From VGRW01 sp031396695 (GTDB taxonomy: Bacteria; Myxococcota_A; UBA9160; SZUA-336): 64,000 bases of DNA. The DNA is taken from positions 21,331-85,330 of the forward strand of contig JANNLG010000190.1 of assembly GCA_031396695.1 (NCBI GenBank), read 5' to 3'. Each line of letters opens with the position of its first letter. Positions within the stretch are counted from its first letter, which is position 1. The translations under genes and the position numbers were made by a program. Of the stretch, positions 8,398 through 16,671 are shown piece by piece. The notes under the pieces are model-generated. The model was not told where the DNA came from. It saw only the letters and a list, made by a program, of their open reading frames with translations, and ran no database searches.

Positions 8398-9259
8398 GCC
8401 GTTCGCGCAGCGGGCGCATGCCGCTGGTGCGGATGCCGCGGCGCTCGAACTCCTTCGCCATCGAGCCGTCGCTGTAGATGCGGTGCTCCTCGTCGCGTTG
8501 GCGCCAGTCGCGCGTGATCGCTTCGAGTTCGGCTCCGCCCTCGGCGCAGTGCGTGATCAGGTAGCACAGGCCGGGACCGAGTCGGTCGACGCGCGCGGTG
8601 TTGTGCGCGAGACCCGTGCCCGGCGTGAACGAGAGTGAGTCGGCTTCGAACTGATCGAAGATCGGGAAGCCCGCCGCTTCGGCCGCGTCGATGCGGCGCT
8701 CGAACTCGACGAGCTTGCCGCCCAGTCCGAGCACGCGCGCCTCGCGCTTGCGCAGGCGCGGGATGAACGCGGGCAGCCTGAACTCGTGCGCGAGCCGGAA
8801 GTAGATGTCGACGAATTTCAGGTCGAAGACCGCGCCCATGTGGGAGTCGATGTGGGTCACGTCGACGCCGGCTTCGAGCGCGCGGTAGATCTGCGCGCGC
8901 AGCTCGCGGTCGACCTCCTCGGGGATCGCGTGCGCGACGGTCTCGGCCACCGTGCGCCACATGCCGCCGTCGGGCGCGACCAGGCTCGGCACGTCGCCGC
9001 GCACCGGACCCCAGCGGTGACCGTCGTATTCACAGTTCAGTGTCAGGTGCACGCCCAGGTCGAGCTCCGGCCGTGTGCGCGCGATCTCGGCCATCTCGGC
9101 GAAACCAGGGCACGGGACCATGATGCTGCCGCAGGTGGCGGTGGCCTCCAGCGCGCGCAGCCCGCCCGCGTTCGCCGCGTGCGACATGCCGAGATCGTCC
9201 ACGTGGACGACCACCACGCGTTGGTCGGGTGCGTAGCCGAGCTCTGCGAGTAGCGACAC
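8378..9259 (-). CDS. ChbG/YdjC-family carbohydrate deacetylase
   Basis: A 293-residue member of the YdjC-like (ChbG/HpnK) family, metal-dependent deacetylases acting on acetylated sugars such as chitooligosaccharides or, for HpnK, a hopanoid precursor. The metal site HVDDLGMS is at 19-26, LGVHLTL near 70 and THIDSHMG near 134, the three expected ligand-bearing blocks. Start GTG 9259 has an excellent AGGAGGAG Shine-Dalgarno, unlike many neighbours. No hopanoid genes are nearby, so I do not assign HpnK. It diverges from the pseudouridine synthase gene. Confidence 0.88.
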   Translation of the reverse strand: MSLLAELGYAPDQRVVVVHVDDLGMSHAANAGGLRALEATATCGSIMVPCPGFAEMAEIARTRPELDLGVHLTLNCEYDGHRWGPVRGDVPSLVAPDGGMWRTVAETVAHAIPEEVDRELRAQIYRALEAGVDVTHIDSHMGAVFDLKFVDIYFRLAHEFRLPAFIPRLRKREARVLGLGGKLVEFERRIDAAEAAGFPIFDQFEADSLSFTPGTGLAHNTARVDRLGPGLCYLITHCAEGGAELEAITRDWRQRDEEHRIYSDGSMAKEFERRGIRTSGMRPLRERLNAKLR

Positions 9260-9316
9260 TCCGGTCTCCTCCTGCGCAGCAGCATAGCCGCGCGCGAAGA
9301 TGAGAACATCGCCGCC

Positions 9317-10192
9317 ATGGATCCGGAACGCAGCCTCGAGGTCGGTGCCGCCGAGGCCGGACAGCGTCTCGATGCGGTGCTGGCGCGCGCGCTCGGGCTG
9401 TCGCGCGGGTGGGTGCGCAAGCTGCTCGACTCGGGGCGCGTGCGGCTGGGTGGCCGGCCCGCCGCGAAGGGCGCGATCCTGCGCGCGGGTGACCGGATCG
9501 ACGTGTGGCCGTTCGCCCGGCCCGACTCGGGGCCGATCGCGAATCCGCGGCTGGCGCTGCCGATCCTGCGCGAGAGCGCGGGGCTGGTCGCGGTCGACAA
9601 GCCCGCCGGGCTGCCGGTCCATCCGCTCGCACCCGACGAGACCGAGACCGCGCTGAACGCGCTGGTCGCGCTCCATCCCGAGCTGGTCGGGGTCGGCGAG
9701 GGGGGACTGCGCTCGGGCGTGGTGCACCGCCTCGACACCGGCACTTCGGGCGTGCTCGTGTTCGCCCTGCGCGACGACGTCTGGCGCGAGGCGCGCGCGG
9801 CCTTCGCCGAGAAGCGCGTCGAGAAGCGCTACCTGGCGCGCGTGCACGGCGCGTTCGCGGGCGAGCAGGAGCTTGCGCTTCGGCTCGAGAATCGCGGCGG
9901 CCACGTGCGCGTGGTCGAGAGCGGCGGGCGGCTCGCCGTGTCGCGCATCCGCGCGCTCGAGACGGGCGAGGAGACGAGCCTGCTCGAAGTCATCATGCGC
10001 ACCGGCGTGCGCCATCAGATCCGCGCGAGCCTGGCCGAGCTCGGACATCCGATCGTCGGCGATCGCCTGTACGGCTCGACGGCGCAGCTCGCGCGGCACT
10101 GGCTGCACGCAGCGTCCGTGACCTGGGACGCGTTCGCGGCCGAATCGGAGCCGCCGGCCGAGCTCAGGCCTCGGGCGACGGACGCGCGCTGA
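9317..10192 (+). CDS. RluA-family 23S rRNA pseudouridine synthase
   Basis: A 291-residue RluA/RluD-type enzyme isomerising uridine to pseudouridine in rRNA. An S4 RNA-binding domain occupies about residues 10-75 (QRLDAVLARALGLSRGWVRKLL). The catalytic HRLDTGTSG motif near residues 137-145 supplies the essential Asp, and VRHQIRASLAELGHPIVGD is the conserved C-terminal block. Presence of S4 points to the RluC/RluD side, but the exact target uridine cannot be read from sequence. Its 3' end overlaps the convergent NrsF-like gene by 29 bp. Confidence 0.93.
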   Translation: MDPERSLEVGAAEAGQRLDAVLARALGLSRGWVRKLLDSGRVRLGGRPAAKGAILRAGDRIDVWPFARPDSGPIANPRLALPILRESAGLVAVDKPAGLPVHPLAPDETETALNALVALHPELVGVGEGGLRSGVVHRLDTGTSGVLVFALRDDVWREARAAFAEKRVEKRYLARVHGAFAGEQELALRLENRGGHVRVVESGGRLAVSRIRALETGEETSLLEVIMRTGVRHQIRASLAELGHPIVGDRLYGSTAQLARHWLHAASVTWDAFAAESEPPAELRPRATDAR

Positions 10193-10841
10193 GGTAGACG
10201 GGCAGCGCCAACGCGAGCAGCAGCAGCGCGCCGAGCGCGGGCGTGAGCAGATGACCGAGCGCGTGGTGGAGCTCGTCGGGATAGCCGCAGCCGAGAACAC
10301 CGGGCGGCGTGAGCAGCGCGAGCGAAGCGGCGCCTCCGAGCAGCAGCACCGGCAGCGCGCGGCGCGGCGCGCCGTGTGCGGCGAAGCGCGCGAGCAGCAG
10401 CAGCGGCAAAGCCGCGGGCAGGATGCTGCCGAGCGAGCATGCGAGCGTCGCGCCGAGCCAGCCCGGTTCGAGCGCTTCCGCGCCGGGCCAGCTCGCCAGC
10501 CGCGCGGTCGCAATTCCCGCGATCGCGAAGAGCGCGAGCCCGAGCATGCGCACGCCGTTTCGAGTCAGCCGCTCGCGGCCGGGCACGCAGGCACCGAGCG
10601 CGAACGTGAGCGCGCCGACGGCGAGCAACGCGTGCGCCGCCAGCGTCCAGCCGTCGACCGCCGCGAAGCTCGGCTTCGGAAACGCCTGCTTCGCGACCAG
10701 CGCCCACGCGACGTGCAGTGCTGCGAGTCCGAGTCCGACTGCGACGACCTGCGTCGCCACGCTGCGCAGCGCCGGCAGCCGCCGCACCGGCCGCAAGCCG
10801 TGCGCGAGCGAGGCGATCAACGCGTCGGTGCGCTCAGTCAT
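10164..10841 (-). CDS. DUF1109/NrsF-like membrane anti-sigma factor
   Basis: A 225-residue integral membrane protein with about six hydrophobic segments, fitting the DUF1109/NrsF family. NrsF members hold their cognate ECF sigma factor at the inner membrane until a stress signal, in Caulobacter with the SigF system. ATG 10841 overlaps the 3' end of the sigma gene by 8 bp, the usual arrangement for such pairs. A Cys within GVLGCGYPDELHHALGHLL recalls the conserved cysteines of NrsF-type sensors. Function is inferred from topology and gene pairing. Confidence 0.75.
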   Translation of the reverse strand: MTERTDALIASLAHGLRPVRRLPALRSVATQVVAVGLGLAALHVAWALVAKQAFPKPSFAAVDGWTLAAHALLAVGALTFALGACVPGRERLTRNGVRMLGLALFAIAGIATARLASWPGAEALEPGWLGATLACSLGSILPAALPLLLLARFAAHGAPRRALPVLLLGGAASLALLTPPGVLGCGYPDELHHALGHLLTPALGALLLLALALPVYLSARPSPEA

Positions 10842-11412
10842 CGCGTCCCTCACCGGCGAGCAGCTTGCGCAGCGCCTTGTAGCCGCGATGCGCGCGCACC
10901 TTGAGCGCGCTCACCGACACGCCCGCCTGCTCGGCCGCTTCCGCCACGGATAGCTCGCGCACGTGGATCAGCTCGACCGCTTCGCGCTGCGCGGGCGGAA
11001 GGTCCGCGAGCGCGCGCGACATGCGTGCCGAGAGCGGAGCGTCCGCGCGCGACGGCTCGCGCTCGTCGGCGACCCGCTCGACGTCGGGCAGCGCCGTCTC
11101 GCGTTCGGCGCGCCGGCCGCGCGCGCGCAGCGCATCGAGCGTCGCGTTGCGCGCGATCGCGCGCAGCCACGGCCCGAAGGGCCGCGACGGCTGGTAGGTG
11201 TGTCGCGCGCGGTGAAGCGAGAGCAGCACGTTCTGCACCACGTCCTCGGCGGCTCCCGTGTCCCGGAGACGCGCGCTCACGAACACGCGCAGGCCGGGCG
11301 AGATCTCGCGCAGCAGCGTCTCGTACGCCGCCGCGTCGCCGCCCTGCGCCGCGGCCATCAAGCCGCCCCAAGCGAGCTCGCGTTCGTTGGCGAAGCCTCC
11401 GTGCCCGCTCAT
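10834..11412 (-). CDS. ECF-type RNA polymerase sigma factor
   Basis: A 192-residue extracytoplasmic-function sigma-70. Region 2 is seen in AYETLLREI...AEDVVQNVLLSLHRARHTY...PWLRAIARNATLDALR, and region 4 in LPPAQREAVELIHVRELSVAEAAEQAGVSVSALKVRAHRG, separated by a charged linker. It is translationally coupled to the NrsF-like membrane protein, its likely inhibitor. The region 2-linker-region 4 layout with an NrsF partner matches the SigF/NrsF type that often responds to oxidative or metal stress; the signal here is unknown. Confidence 0.93.
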   Translation of the reverse strand: MSGHGGFANERELAWGGLMAAAQGGDAAAYETLLREISPGLRVFVSARLRDTGAAEDVVQNVLLSLHRARHTYQPSRPFGPWLRAIARNATLDALRARGRRAERETALPDVERVADEREPSRADAPLSARMSRALADLPPAQREAVELIHVRELSVAEAAEQAGVSVSALKVRAHRGYKALRKLLAGEGRDD

Positions 11413-11437
11413 ACGGCGCGGGAGGCCGGGCAGTTAC

Positions 11438-12412
11438 TCACGGAGCGATGATCACCTTCCCGTAGCTGCCACGCGAGCCGAGCGCCTCGAGCGCCTTGGG
11501 TACGTCGTCCAGCGAATAGGTGCCGAAGATCAGCGGCCGCACGTGGCCGGTTTCGTAGAGCTTGGCGAGGCCCGCAAAGACCTCCGGCACGCGCTCGGGC
11601 TCGTGGGTCGCGTAGGCGCCCCAGTGCAGGCCGACGACGGAGATGTTCTTCAACAGGATCCGGTTCGCCTTCACTTCGGGGATCGTGCCGCCCGCGAAGC
11701 CGATCACGAGCAAGCGCCCGTTCCAGGCGATGCACTTCATCGAGCCCTCGAAGATCTCTCCGCCGACCGGATCGTAGATCACGTCGGCGCCGCGCCCGCC
11801 GGTGGCCTGCTTCACGGCCTCGACCCAGTCGCCGCTCGAGTAGTCGATCGCGAGATCCGCACCCGCGCGGCGCGCGACCTCGAGCTTGTCGGCGCCGCCG
11901 GCGGTGGCGATCACTCGCGCGCCGAGCGCCTTTCCGATCTGCACCGCCGCCACGCCCACCCCGCCGGCCGCCGCGTGCACGAGCAGCGTTTCGCCCGCAC
12001 GTAGGTTCGCGCGCAGCAGCAGCGCCGCGTACGAGGTCGGATACACCACCGGGAACGCGGCGGCCTCCGGAAAGCTCATGCCCGCGGGCATCGGGTGCAG
12101 CGCCGCGACCGGCACTGCCACGCGCTCCGCGAACGCGCCCAGCGCTAGACCGGCGAACACGCGGTCGCCGATCGCGACGCCGTTCGCGCCCGGGCCGAGC
12201 TCGCGCACCACGCCCGCCACTTCGGCGCCCGGCGTGAACGGGAAGGCCGGCTTCATCTGGTACTTGCCCTGCACCAGCAGGATGTCGAAGAAGTTGCAGC
12301 CCGCGGCTTCGACGTCGATCACGACCTGGTTCGCGCGCGCCACCGGTTCGGGCAGCTCGCGCACGACCAGTTCCTTCGGCTCCATCCAGCGGTCGACGAC
12401 GACGGCGCGCAT
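11438..12412 (-). CDS. NADPH:quinone oxidoreductase-like zinc-independent MDR enzyme
   Basis: A 324-residue medium-chain dehydrogenase/reductase of the quinone oxidoreductase branch. The catalytic domain lacks zinc-ligand cysteines and shows GCNFFDILLVQGKYQ and FTPGAEVAGVV. The Rossmann part has HAAAGGVGVAAVQIGK (AAAGGVG at 147-153), binding NADPH. The open frame extends further upstream, but an AGGAG Shine-Dalgarno 6 nt before ATG 12412 and homology (MRAVVVDRW) fix the start. Actual substrates may be quinones or enones. It lies downstream of the histone-like gene on the same strand. Confidence 0.88.
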   Translation of the reverse strand: MRAVVVDRWMEPKELVVRELPEPVARANQVVIDVEAAGCNFFDILLVQGKYQMKPAFPFTPGAEVAGVVRELGPGANGVAIGDRVFAGLALGAFAERVAVPVAALHPMPAGMSFPEAAAFPVVYPTSYAALLLRANLRAGETLLVHAAAGGVGVAAVQIGKALGARVIATAGGADKLEVARRAGADLAIDYSSGDWVEAVKQATGGRGADVIYDPVGGEIFEGSMKCIAWNGRLLVIGFAGGTIPEVKANRILLKNISVVGLHWGAYATHEPERVPEVFAGLAKLYETGHVRPLIFGTYSLDDVPKALEALGSRGSYGKVIIAP

Positions 12413-12518
12413 CCACTTCTCCTGCGCCCGCGATGGCGCGGGCCTCGAGTCTACCACCGCGACGTGCGGGTTAAATGCGAACGCCGACCGGAGTGAACCG
12501 GCCGGCGCTCGAGCGAAA

Positions 12519-12534
12519 CCGGGCTTGCGCCCGT
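12519..12534 (-). terminator. Hairpin after the histone-like gene
   Basis: Read leftward, CGGGC-GCAA-GCCCG forms a 5-bp GC stem closed by a stable GNRA-type GCAA tetraloop immediately past the stop codon, followed by GTTTCG. The T-run is weak, so termination efficiency is uncertain. Confidence 0.4.
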
Positions 12535-12753
12535 TCAGACGTCGTAGGGTCGCAGCGTCTTGCGACCGTTCGAGGCGGCGCGGGCTTCGGCCTGCGCGAT
12601 CACCGAACGAACATGCGCCTCGAGAGCGCCGTAGAACTCGCTCCCGACGTTGCACTTCTTCGCCGCCGCCTTGACGCGCGACTTCGAGATGATCATCGAG
12701 TCGCCCTTCTTGGCGGCGCCCTTCGCGGCGCCCGCCTTCTTCTTCGCTGCCAT
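12535..12753 (-). CDS. Predicted bacterial histone-fold protein with basic tail
   Basis: A 72-residue, highly basic protein. Residues 1-17 are an Ala/Lys/Gly tail (MAAKKKAGAAKGAAKKG). Residues 22-72 read as one histone fold: short helix (SKSRVKAAAKK), loop, long helix (GSEFYGALEAHVRSVIAQ on to about 61), then loop 2 NGRKTLRPYDV. The last segment matches archaeal histones (GRKTIKAEDI in HMfB), including Arg64 and Asp71 spaced seven apart like the conserved HMfB Arg52-Asp59 salt bridge. Helix 3 is almost absent, as I recall for the Bdellovibrio histone Bd0055. ATG 12753 has a GGAG Shine-Dalgarno 8-9 nt upstream. Likely nucleoid-associated; DNA binding is inferred. Confidence 0.8.
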   Translation of the reverse strand: MAAKKKAGAAKGAAKKGDSMIISKSRVKAAAKKCNVGSEFYGALEAHVRSVIAQAEARAASNGRKTLRPYDV

Positions 12754-12880
12754 TTCAAGCACTCCGTTTTCGCGACCGCCGACCATGCGCGATCGCGGAT
12801 TCGCGTCTGGGCCGATCATTCGGCACAGGGCGCAAATAGCACGCGCGACCTCGAATGCAAGGGGATAGGCCGTTTCGCGC

Positions 12881-12886
12881 TAAACT
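12881..12886 (+). promoter_or_regulatory. TAAACT -10-like hexamer
   Basis: TAAACT ends 6 nt before the GTG start at 12893 and no Shine-Dalgarno sequence is present; a candidate leaderless promoter. The rest of the 139-bp divergent gap (12754-12892) must also hold the histone gene promoter, which I cannot place with confidence. Confidence 0.4.
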
Positions 12887-12892
12887 TCGCAC

Positions 12893-13693
12893 GTGCCGCT
12901 CGCGCGCTTCGTCACGCTGTTCACGATCGCTCTCGCGTTCGCCGCGAACGCGCGCGACCAGGGCGCGGACGGAAAGTGGAGCAGTCGGCGCTCCAGCCAC
13001 TTCGAGCTCCACCAGGACGTCGCGCTCGAGCGCTACTCGGGTCCCGACGGCTCGCGCGCGTTCGAGATCGCGGTGCTCGGCGCGCTCGAGTCGGCGCACG
13101 AGCGCGTGCGTGAAGGGATCGGCATCGACCCGCGCACGCGCGTGCAGGTGTTCGTGTACGACCCGGCGGTGTTCGACGCCTCGTACTCGGCGCGCTTCGG
13201 CTTTCGCGCCGCGGGCTTCTGGGACGGCGCGATCCACGTGCGCGGCGGCACGCAGGTCGACGCGCGGCTGGTCGGCACGCTCGTGCACGAGTACACGCAC
13301 GCCGCGCTCGCGACGCTCGCGCCCGTCGGTGTCTGGCCGGCTTGGTTCAACGAGGGACTCGCGGAGCTGTTCGAACGCGAGGCGCTGGGTCAGAGCCAGC
13401 CGAGCGTGTCGGAGCTGGCGGAGCTGCAAGCGGCGGCCGCCAACGGCGCCTGGCTGCCTCTCGCGTCGCTCAGTGGACCGTCGTTCGCGGGCCTGGACGA
13501 GCCGAGCGCGCGGCTCGCGTATCTCGAGTCCTACGTGTGCGTCGAGCAGATGCTCCACCGCTTCGGGCGCGATCGCGTGGAGCGGCTGGTCGAGGAGCTG
13601 GCGAAGACGCGCCGGCTCGAGCGCGCGCTGCAGCGCGCGCTGCGCGTCGATCTCGCCGAGCTCGAGAGTCAGCTGCTGGTGCGGCTGCGCTGA
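12893..13693 (+). CDS. Secreted gluzincin metallopeptidase (peptidase MA-like)
   Basis: A 266-residue protein with an N-terminal signal peptide (about residues 1-20) and a zinc-binding HEYTH motif at 132-136, followed by FNEGLAELFE near 150, whose Glu is the probable third ligand. This matches the peptidase MA/DUF2268-like gluzincins, probably acting outside the cytoplasm. The N-terminal SSHFELHQD region resembles the strand before the peptidase domain in this group. Start GTG 12893 is the only reasonable choice ahead of the signal peptide. Substrate is unknown. Confidence 0.8.
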   Translation: MPLARFVTLFTIALAFAANARDQGADGKWSSRRSSHFELHQDVALERYSGPDGSRAFEIAVLGALESAHERVREGIGIDPRTRVQVFVYDPAVFDASYSARFGFRAAGFWDGAIHVRGGTQVDARLVGTLVHEYTHAALATLAPVGVWPAWFNEGLAELFEREALGQSQPSVSELAELQAAAANGAWLPLASLSGPSFAGLDEPSARLAYLESYVCVEQMLHRFGRDRVERLVEELAKTRRLERALQRALRVDLAELESQLLVRLR

Positions 13694-13702
13694 CGCGCTG
13701 CG

Positions 13703-15013
13703 CTAGATGTGCAGGTCTTCCTGGACGTAGGCTTGCGGCCCCCTCAAGAATCGCTCGGCCGCGAGCTGCGACAGATCGAGCGTGCGGAAACCACCGTCGC
13801 AGATCAGCTCTGCCACCGCTCGGCCGACCGCGTACGACTGCATCACGCCGCGGCCGGTGAAGCTGTGCGCCTCGAGCGCGTTCGAGAAGCCGGCCACGCG
13901 CCCGAGCACGCCGCTGCAATCGGGCGTCACGGAGTAGAGCCCCGACCAGCCGCGCACGTGGTGACAGCGCTCGAAAGCCGACGCGCGGTGCGCGAGCCGC
14001 GGCCAGATCTCACGCTCGAAGAAGGCGTCGCCGTCGTAGCGGAAGTCGTAGCCCGAGGGCTCTTCGGGGTTCGAGAAGCCGGCCAGCGTGAACGGGCCCT
14101 CCGGGTGGAAGTAGAGCCCGGACGCGTCGACGATCATGCCCGCGCCGCGCAGGTCGACGCCGGGCGGAAGATCGCGCGCGCGCACGTCGACCATCGAGAT
14201 CTGGCGGCGCACCGGCACCGAGAAGTCGCGCACGCCGAGCTTGGCCGAGAGCAGCGGGCTCCAGGCGCCGAGCGCGTTGACGAAGACTTCGGGGCGCAAG
14301 CTCGGATGGTCGCGGCTCGACTCGGGCTCGACACGGTGCTGTGTCAGGATGCGGTGCACGAGGCCGCTCTCGTCGGCGGGCTCGCCCTTCTCGACCTCGA
14401 CCACGTGCACGCGCTCGACGCGGCGCCGGCCGGGCTCCTGCTCGACCACCTCGATGCCCTCGACGTAGTGGCGGTTCAGGAAGCGCGCGCCGCCGCGGAT
14501 CGCGCGTTCGCGGTACAGGCGGCGTACGGCGTTCGGGTTGATCAGGCCGTCGCGCGGCGAGAAGGTGGCGCCGACGATCGCGTCGAGGTTGCGATCGAGC
14601 AGCGGGAAGCGCCGCGCGACTTCGCGCGGCTCGAGCAGGTCGACGCGCAGGCCGAGCCGCTCCTGCAGCGTGCGCCGCTCGCGCGCGCGGGCGAAGCGCG
14701 CCGCGTCGTCGTACAGCCACAGGTAGCCGCGCTGGCGCAGCGAGACCTCCTCGGCGTGCGCCTCGAAGAACGCGATCGTGTCGCGACACGAGGCGATGTT
14801 CGGCTCCTGCCACCAGGTCGCGCGCGCGCCGCCCGCGTTGAGCTCGGACGAGGCGTAGGTGCCGGCGAGGTCGAGGTCGACCACGCACACGTCGTGCACG
14901 CCCCGTTCGACCAGCGCACAGGCGATCGCCGAGCCGATGATCCCGCCGCCAGCGACGAGTACACCGATCCGTTCCGCGCTCCTGCTTCCCGGCGATGGCT
15001 CGTGGATCGACAT
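13703..15013 (-). CDS. FAD-dependent oxidoreductase of the DAO/sarcosine oxidase family
   Basis: A 436-residue flavoprotein with the FAD-binding GGGIIG at 22-27, then VVDLD and an ELNAGGARATWW block like sarcosine oxidase beta/FOXRED1 proteins. The C-terminus has GLYSVTPDCSGVLG and GFSNALEAHSFTGRGVMQSYAVGRAVAELI, the second FAD/substrate region. Enzymes of this family oxidise secondary or tertiary amines such as sarcosine, dimethylglycine or D-amino acids. No other subunit genes are adjacent, so a monomeric type is likely. Substrate is undetermined. Confidence 0.88.
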   Translation of the reverse strand: MSIHEPSPGSRSAERIGVLVAGGGIIGSAIACALVERGVHDVCVVDLDLAGTYASSELNAGGARATWWQEPNIASCRDTIAFFEAHAEEVSLRQRGYLWLYDDAARFARARERRTLQERLGLRVDLLEPREVARRFPLLDRNLDAIVGATFSPRDGLINPNAVRRLYRERAIRGGARFLNRHYVEGIEVVEQEPGRRRVERVHVVEVEKGEPADESGLVHRILTQHRVEPESSRDHPSLRPEVFVNALGAWSPLLSAKLGVRDFSVPVRRQISMVDVRARDLPPGVDLRGAGMIVDASGLYFHPEGPFTLAGFSNPEEPSGYDFRYDGDAFFEREIWPRLAHRASAFERCHHVRGWSGLYSVTPDCSGVLGRVAGFSNALEAHSFTGRGVMQSYAVGRAVAELICDGGFRTLDLSQLAAERFLRGPQAYVQEDLHI

Positions 15014-15045
15014 GACGAGGCTCGGCGCAGAGCGTAGGGGCTACA

Positions 15046-15525
15046 ATGTCGGCGCGAAAGATGAAGTCACTCGACGCACCGGTAGAGCTCGGCAGCGGCG
15101 CCTCGGCGCGTCGTGCGCGGCGCGTGTTCGTGGAGCGACGCGAGATCCCCGGGCTCGTGCTCGGCACCGCAGGTGGCGACGCCGTCGCCTGCCGTCGCGT
15201 GCTCGGCGCGCGGCGCGGCGGACGGATCGGTTTCGCGCTGGCGCTGACCGGCCTGGCGCTGGCCGCGCCGAGCCCGCGCGTGGCGCTGCTGGCGGCCCTG
15301 GTCCACGTCGTGCTCGGTCTGTTGATGGGCGTGCGCGCCCGCGCGAAGAGCTTTCAGACCACTCGGGAGGTGCAGCGGCTGGCGCTCTGGACCGTGCTGA
15401 CACCGCTCGGCGTCGCCGTGCTCGCGCGTTTTGCGGGCTTCGCTGCGCCCTGGACGGTGGTGGCGGCGGCGTGCGCCGGTCAGGTGCTGCTGCTGCGCGC
15501 CCTGCGAGCGACGCGCGCGCGCTGA
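15046..15525 (+). CDS. Small integral membrane protein of unknown function
   Basis: A 159-residue protein I do not recognise. The first 55 residues are basic and hydrophilic; then three or four hydrophobic segments follow (about 60-95, 112-130, 133-150), ending in an Arg-rich tail, so it is probably an inner-membrane protein. ATG 15046 has a GGGG stretch 5 nt upstream; ATG 15061 is an alternative, since a TACAAT -10-like hexamer at 15042-15047 would start transcription between the two. It diverges from the FAD oxidoreductase gene by 32 bp. Confidence 0.6.
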   Translation: MSARKMKSLDAPVELGSGASARRARRVFVERREIPGLVLGTAGGDAVACRRVLGARRGGRIGFALALTGLALAAPSPRVALLAALVHVVLGLLMGVRARAKSFQTTREVQRLALWTVLTPLGVAVLARFAGFAAPWTVVAAACAGQVLLLRALRATRAR

Positions 15526-15529
15526 GGCG

Positions 15530-15901
15530 CTACTTCGCCTCGGGCGCGGCGGGGGGCGTGGCAGGCGCGGCGTCCTGCGGGTTCGGCAGCACACCGTTTG
15601 GAACGTCCACGGGCTTCGCGGTCGGATTCGGCCGCCACTCGCCGTCGAGCGGGTAGTTGTAGCCGCTCGTGTTCAGCATGATCGACTTGTTGTGCGGCGC
15701 GTCCTTGAGCACGCGCAGCGGCGTGGGGGCGGTGCGCCGGAAGCCGGACCCCGGCTCGCACGTGCCCTGCTCCGTCGGCACGGCCGGCGCGGCCTGCTGC
15801 GCTTCCGGGGCGGTCGAGCCCGCCTGACCGACGATGGCCACGCCGCCGGTCGAGAAGACCAGCGAGAGAACCAGGAGCGATGGACCGATCCAGCGCATCA
15901 C
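15530..15901 (-). CDS. Small exported protein of unknown function
   Basis: A 123-residue protein with an N-terminal hydrophobic segment (about residues 5-27) that may be a signal peptide or anchor, then a Pro/Ala-rich linker, a central part (CEPGSGFRRTAPTPLRVLKD, NTSGYNYPLDGEWRPNP) and a Pro/Ala-rich end. Only one Cys follows the signal region. The GYNYPLDGEWRPNP block looks like the conserved core, but I know no family for it. ATG at 15901 or 15898. It converges with the preceding membrane protein gene. Confidence 0.55.
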   Translation of the reverse strand: MMRWIGPSLLVLSLVFSTGGVAIVGQAGSTAPEAQQAAPAVPTEQGTCEPGSGFRRTAPTPLRVLKDAPHNKSIMLNTSGYNYPLDGEWRPNPTAKPVDVPNGVLPNPQDAAPATPPAAPEAK

Positions 15902-15954
15902 GCCTGCTGATCGGGTCGGCTCGCTTGCGACTTGAGCGCCACGGCCGGTGCGCG

Positions 15955-15960
15955 TAGGTT
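15955..15960 (+). promoter_or_regulatory. TAGGTT -10-like hexamer
   Basis: TAGGTT ends 9 nt before ATG 15970 and no Shine-Dalgarno sequence is present; candidate promoter giving a very short leader. Confidence 0.35.
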
Positions 15961-15969
15961 GCGCGCGCG

Positions 15970-16671
15970 ATGCCTGTCGGGGAGAACGCGCTCGAGCGTC
16001 TGGAAGGCGAGATTCCCGCGTGCTCGGAGTGCCCGCGTCTGGCGGGGTTCCTCGAGAACCTGCGCGCGCGTCATCCCTCGTATTGGAACCGGCCCGTGCC
16101 CGGCTTCGGCGACCGCGCGGGCTGGCTCGTGATCGTCGGCCTCGCGCCCGGCATGCACGGCGCGAATCGCTCCGGCCGGCCGTTCTTCATGGACGCCTCG
16201 GGTGAGTGGCTGTACGGCGAGCTCGAGCGCCGCAAGCTGTGGGACGGCGAGCGACTCGACGGTGTGTACATCGCGAACGCGGTGAAGTGCGTGCCGCCCG
16301 GCAACAAGCCGACCGGCGACGAGCAGGCGCGCTGTCAGCCGTGGCTCGAGCGCGAGCTGGCGGCGCTCGAGGGCGCGCGCGTGGTGCTCGCGCTCGGACG
16401 CATCGCACACGGCGCGGTGTTGCGCTGCTGGGGCGTGCGCCCGCTCGCGCGTCACCCGTTCGCGCACGCGCGCATGGAGCGATTGCCCGGCCGGCCGGCA
16501 CTGCTGGCCAGCTACCACCCCTCGCGGCAGAACACGAACACGGGTGTGCTCACGCGGTCTATGTGGCGGGACGTGTTCGCGCGCGCCTTGCGGCTCGCGA
16601 AGCCGCGAAGAACGTCCACAGGATCAGCGGCAGAAGTCCGGCGGCCGCGGTCCGGTGCAGTCCCTCGATGA
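15970..16671 (+). CDS. Family 5 (UDGb-type) uracil-DNA glycosylase
   Basis: A 233-residue glycosylase that excises uracil, and in this family also deaminated purines, from DNA. Motif A is GLAPGMHGANRSGRPFF (57-73), the family-5 form in which the catalytic Asp/Glu of other families is missing. Motif B is YHPSRQNTNTG near 181-190. Four cysteines fit the 4Fe-4S ligands of families 4 and 5: C18 and C21 (CSEC), C in NAVKCVPP, and C in ARCQPWL. The last ~30 codons, basic and low-complexity, overlap the convergent membrane protein gene by 113 bp. Confidence 0.9.
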   Translation: MPVGENALERLEGEIPACSECPRLAGFLENLRARHPSYWNRPVPGFGDRAGWLVIVGLAPGMHGANRSGRPFFMDASGEWLYGELERRKLWDGERLDGVYIANAVKCVPPGNKPTGDEQARCQPWLERELAALEGARVVLALGRIAHGAVLRCWGVRPLARHPFAHARMERLPGRPALLASYHPSRQNTNTGVLTRSMWRDVFARALRLAKPRRTSTGSAAEVRRPRSGAVPR

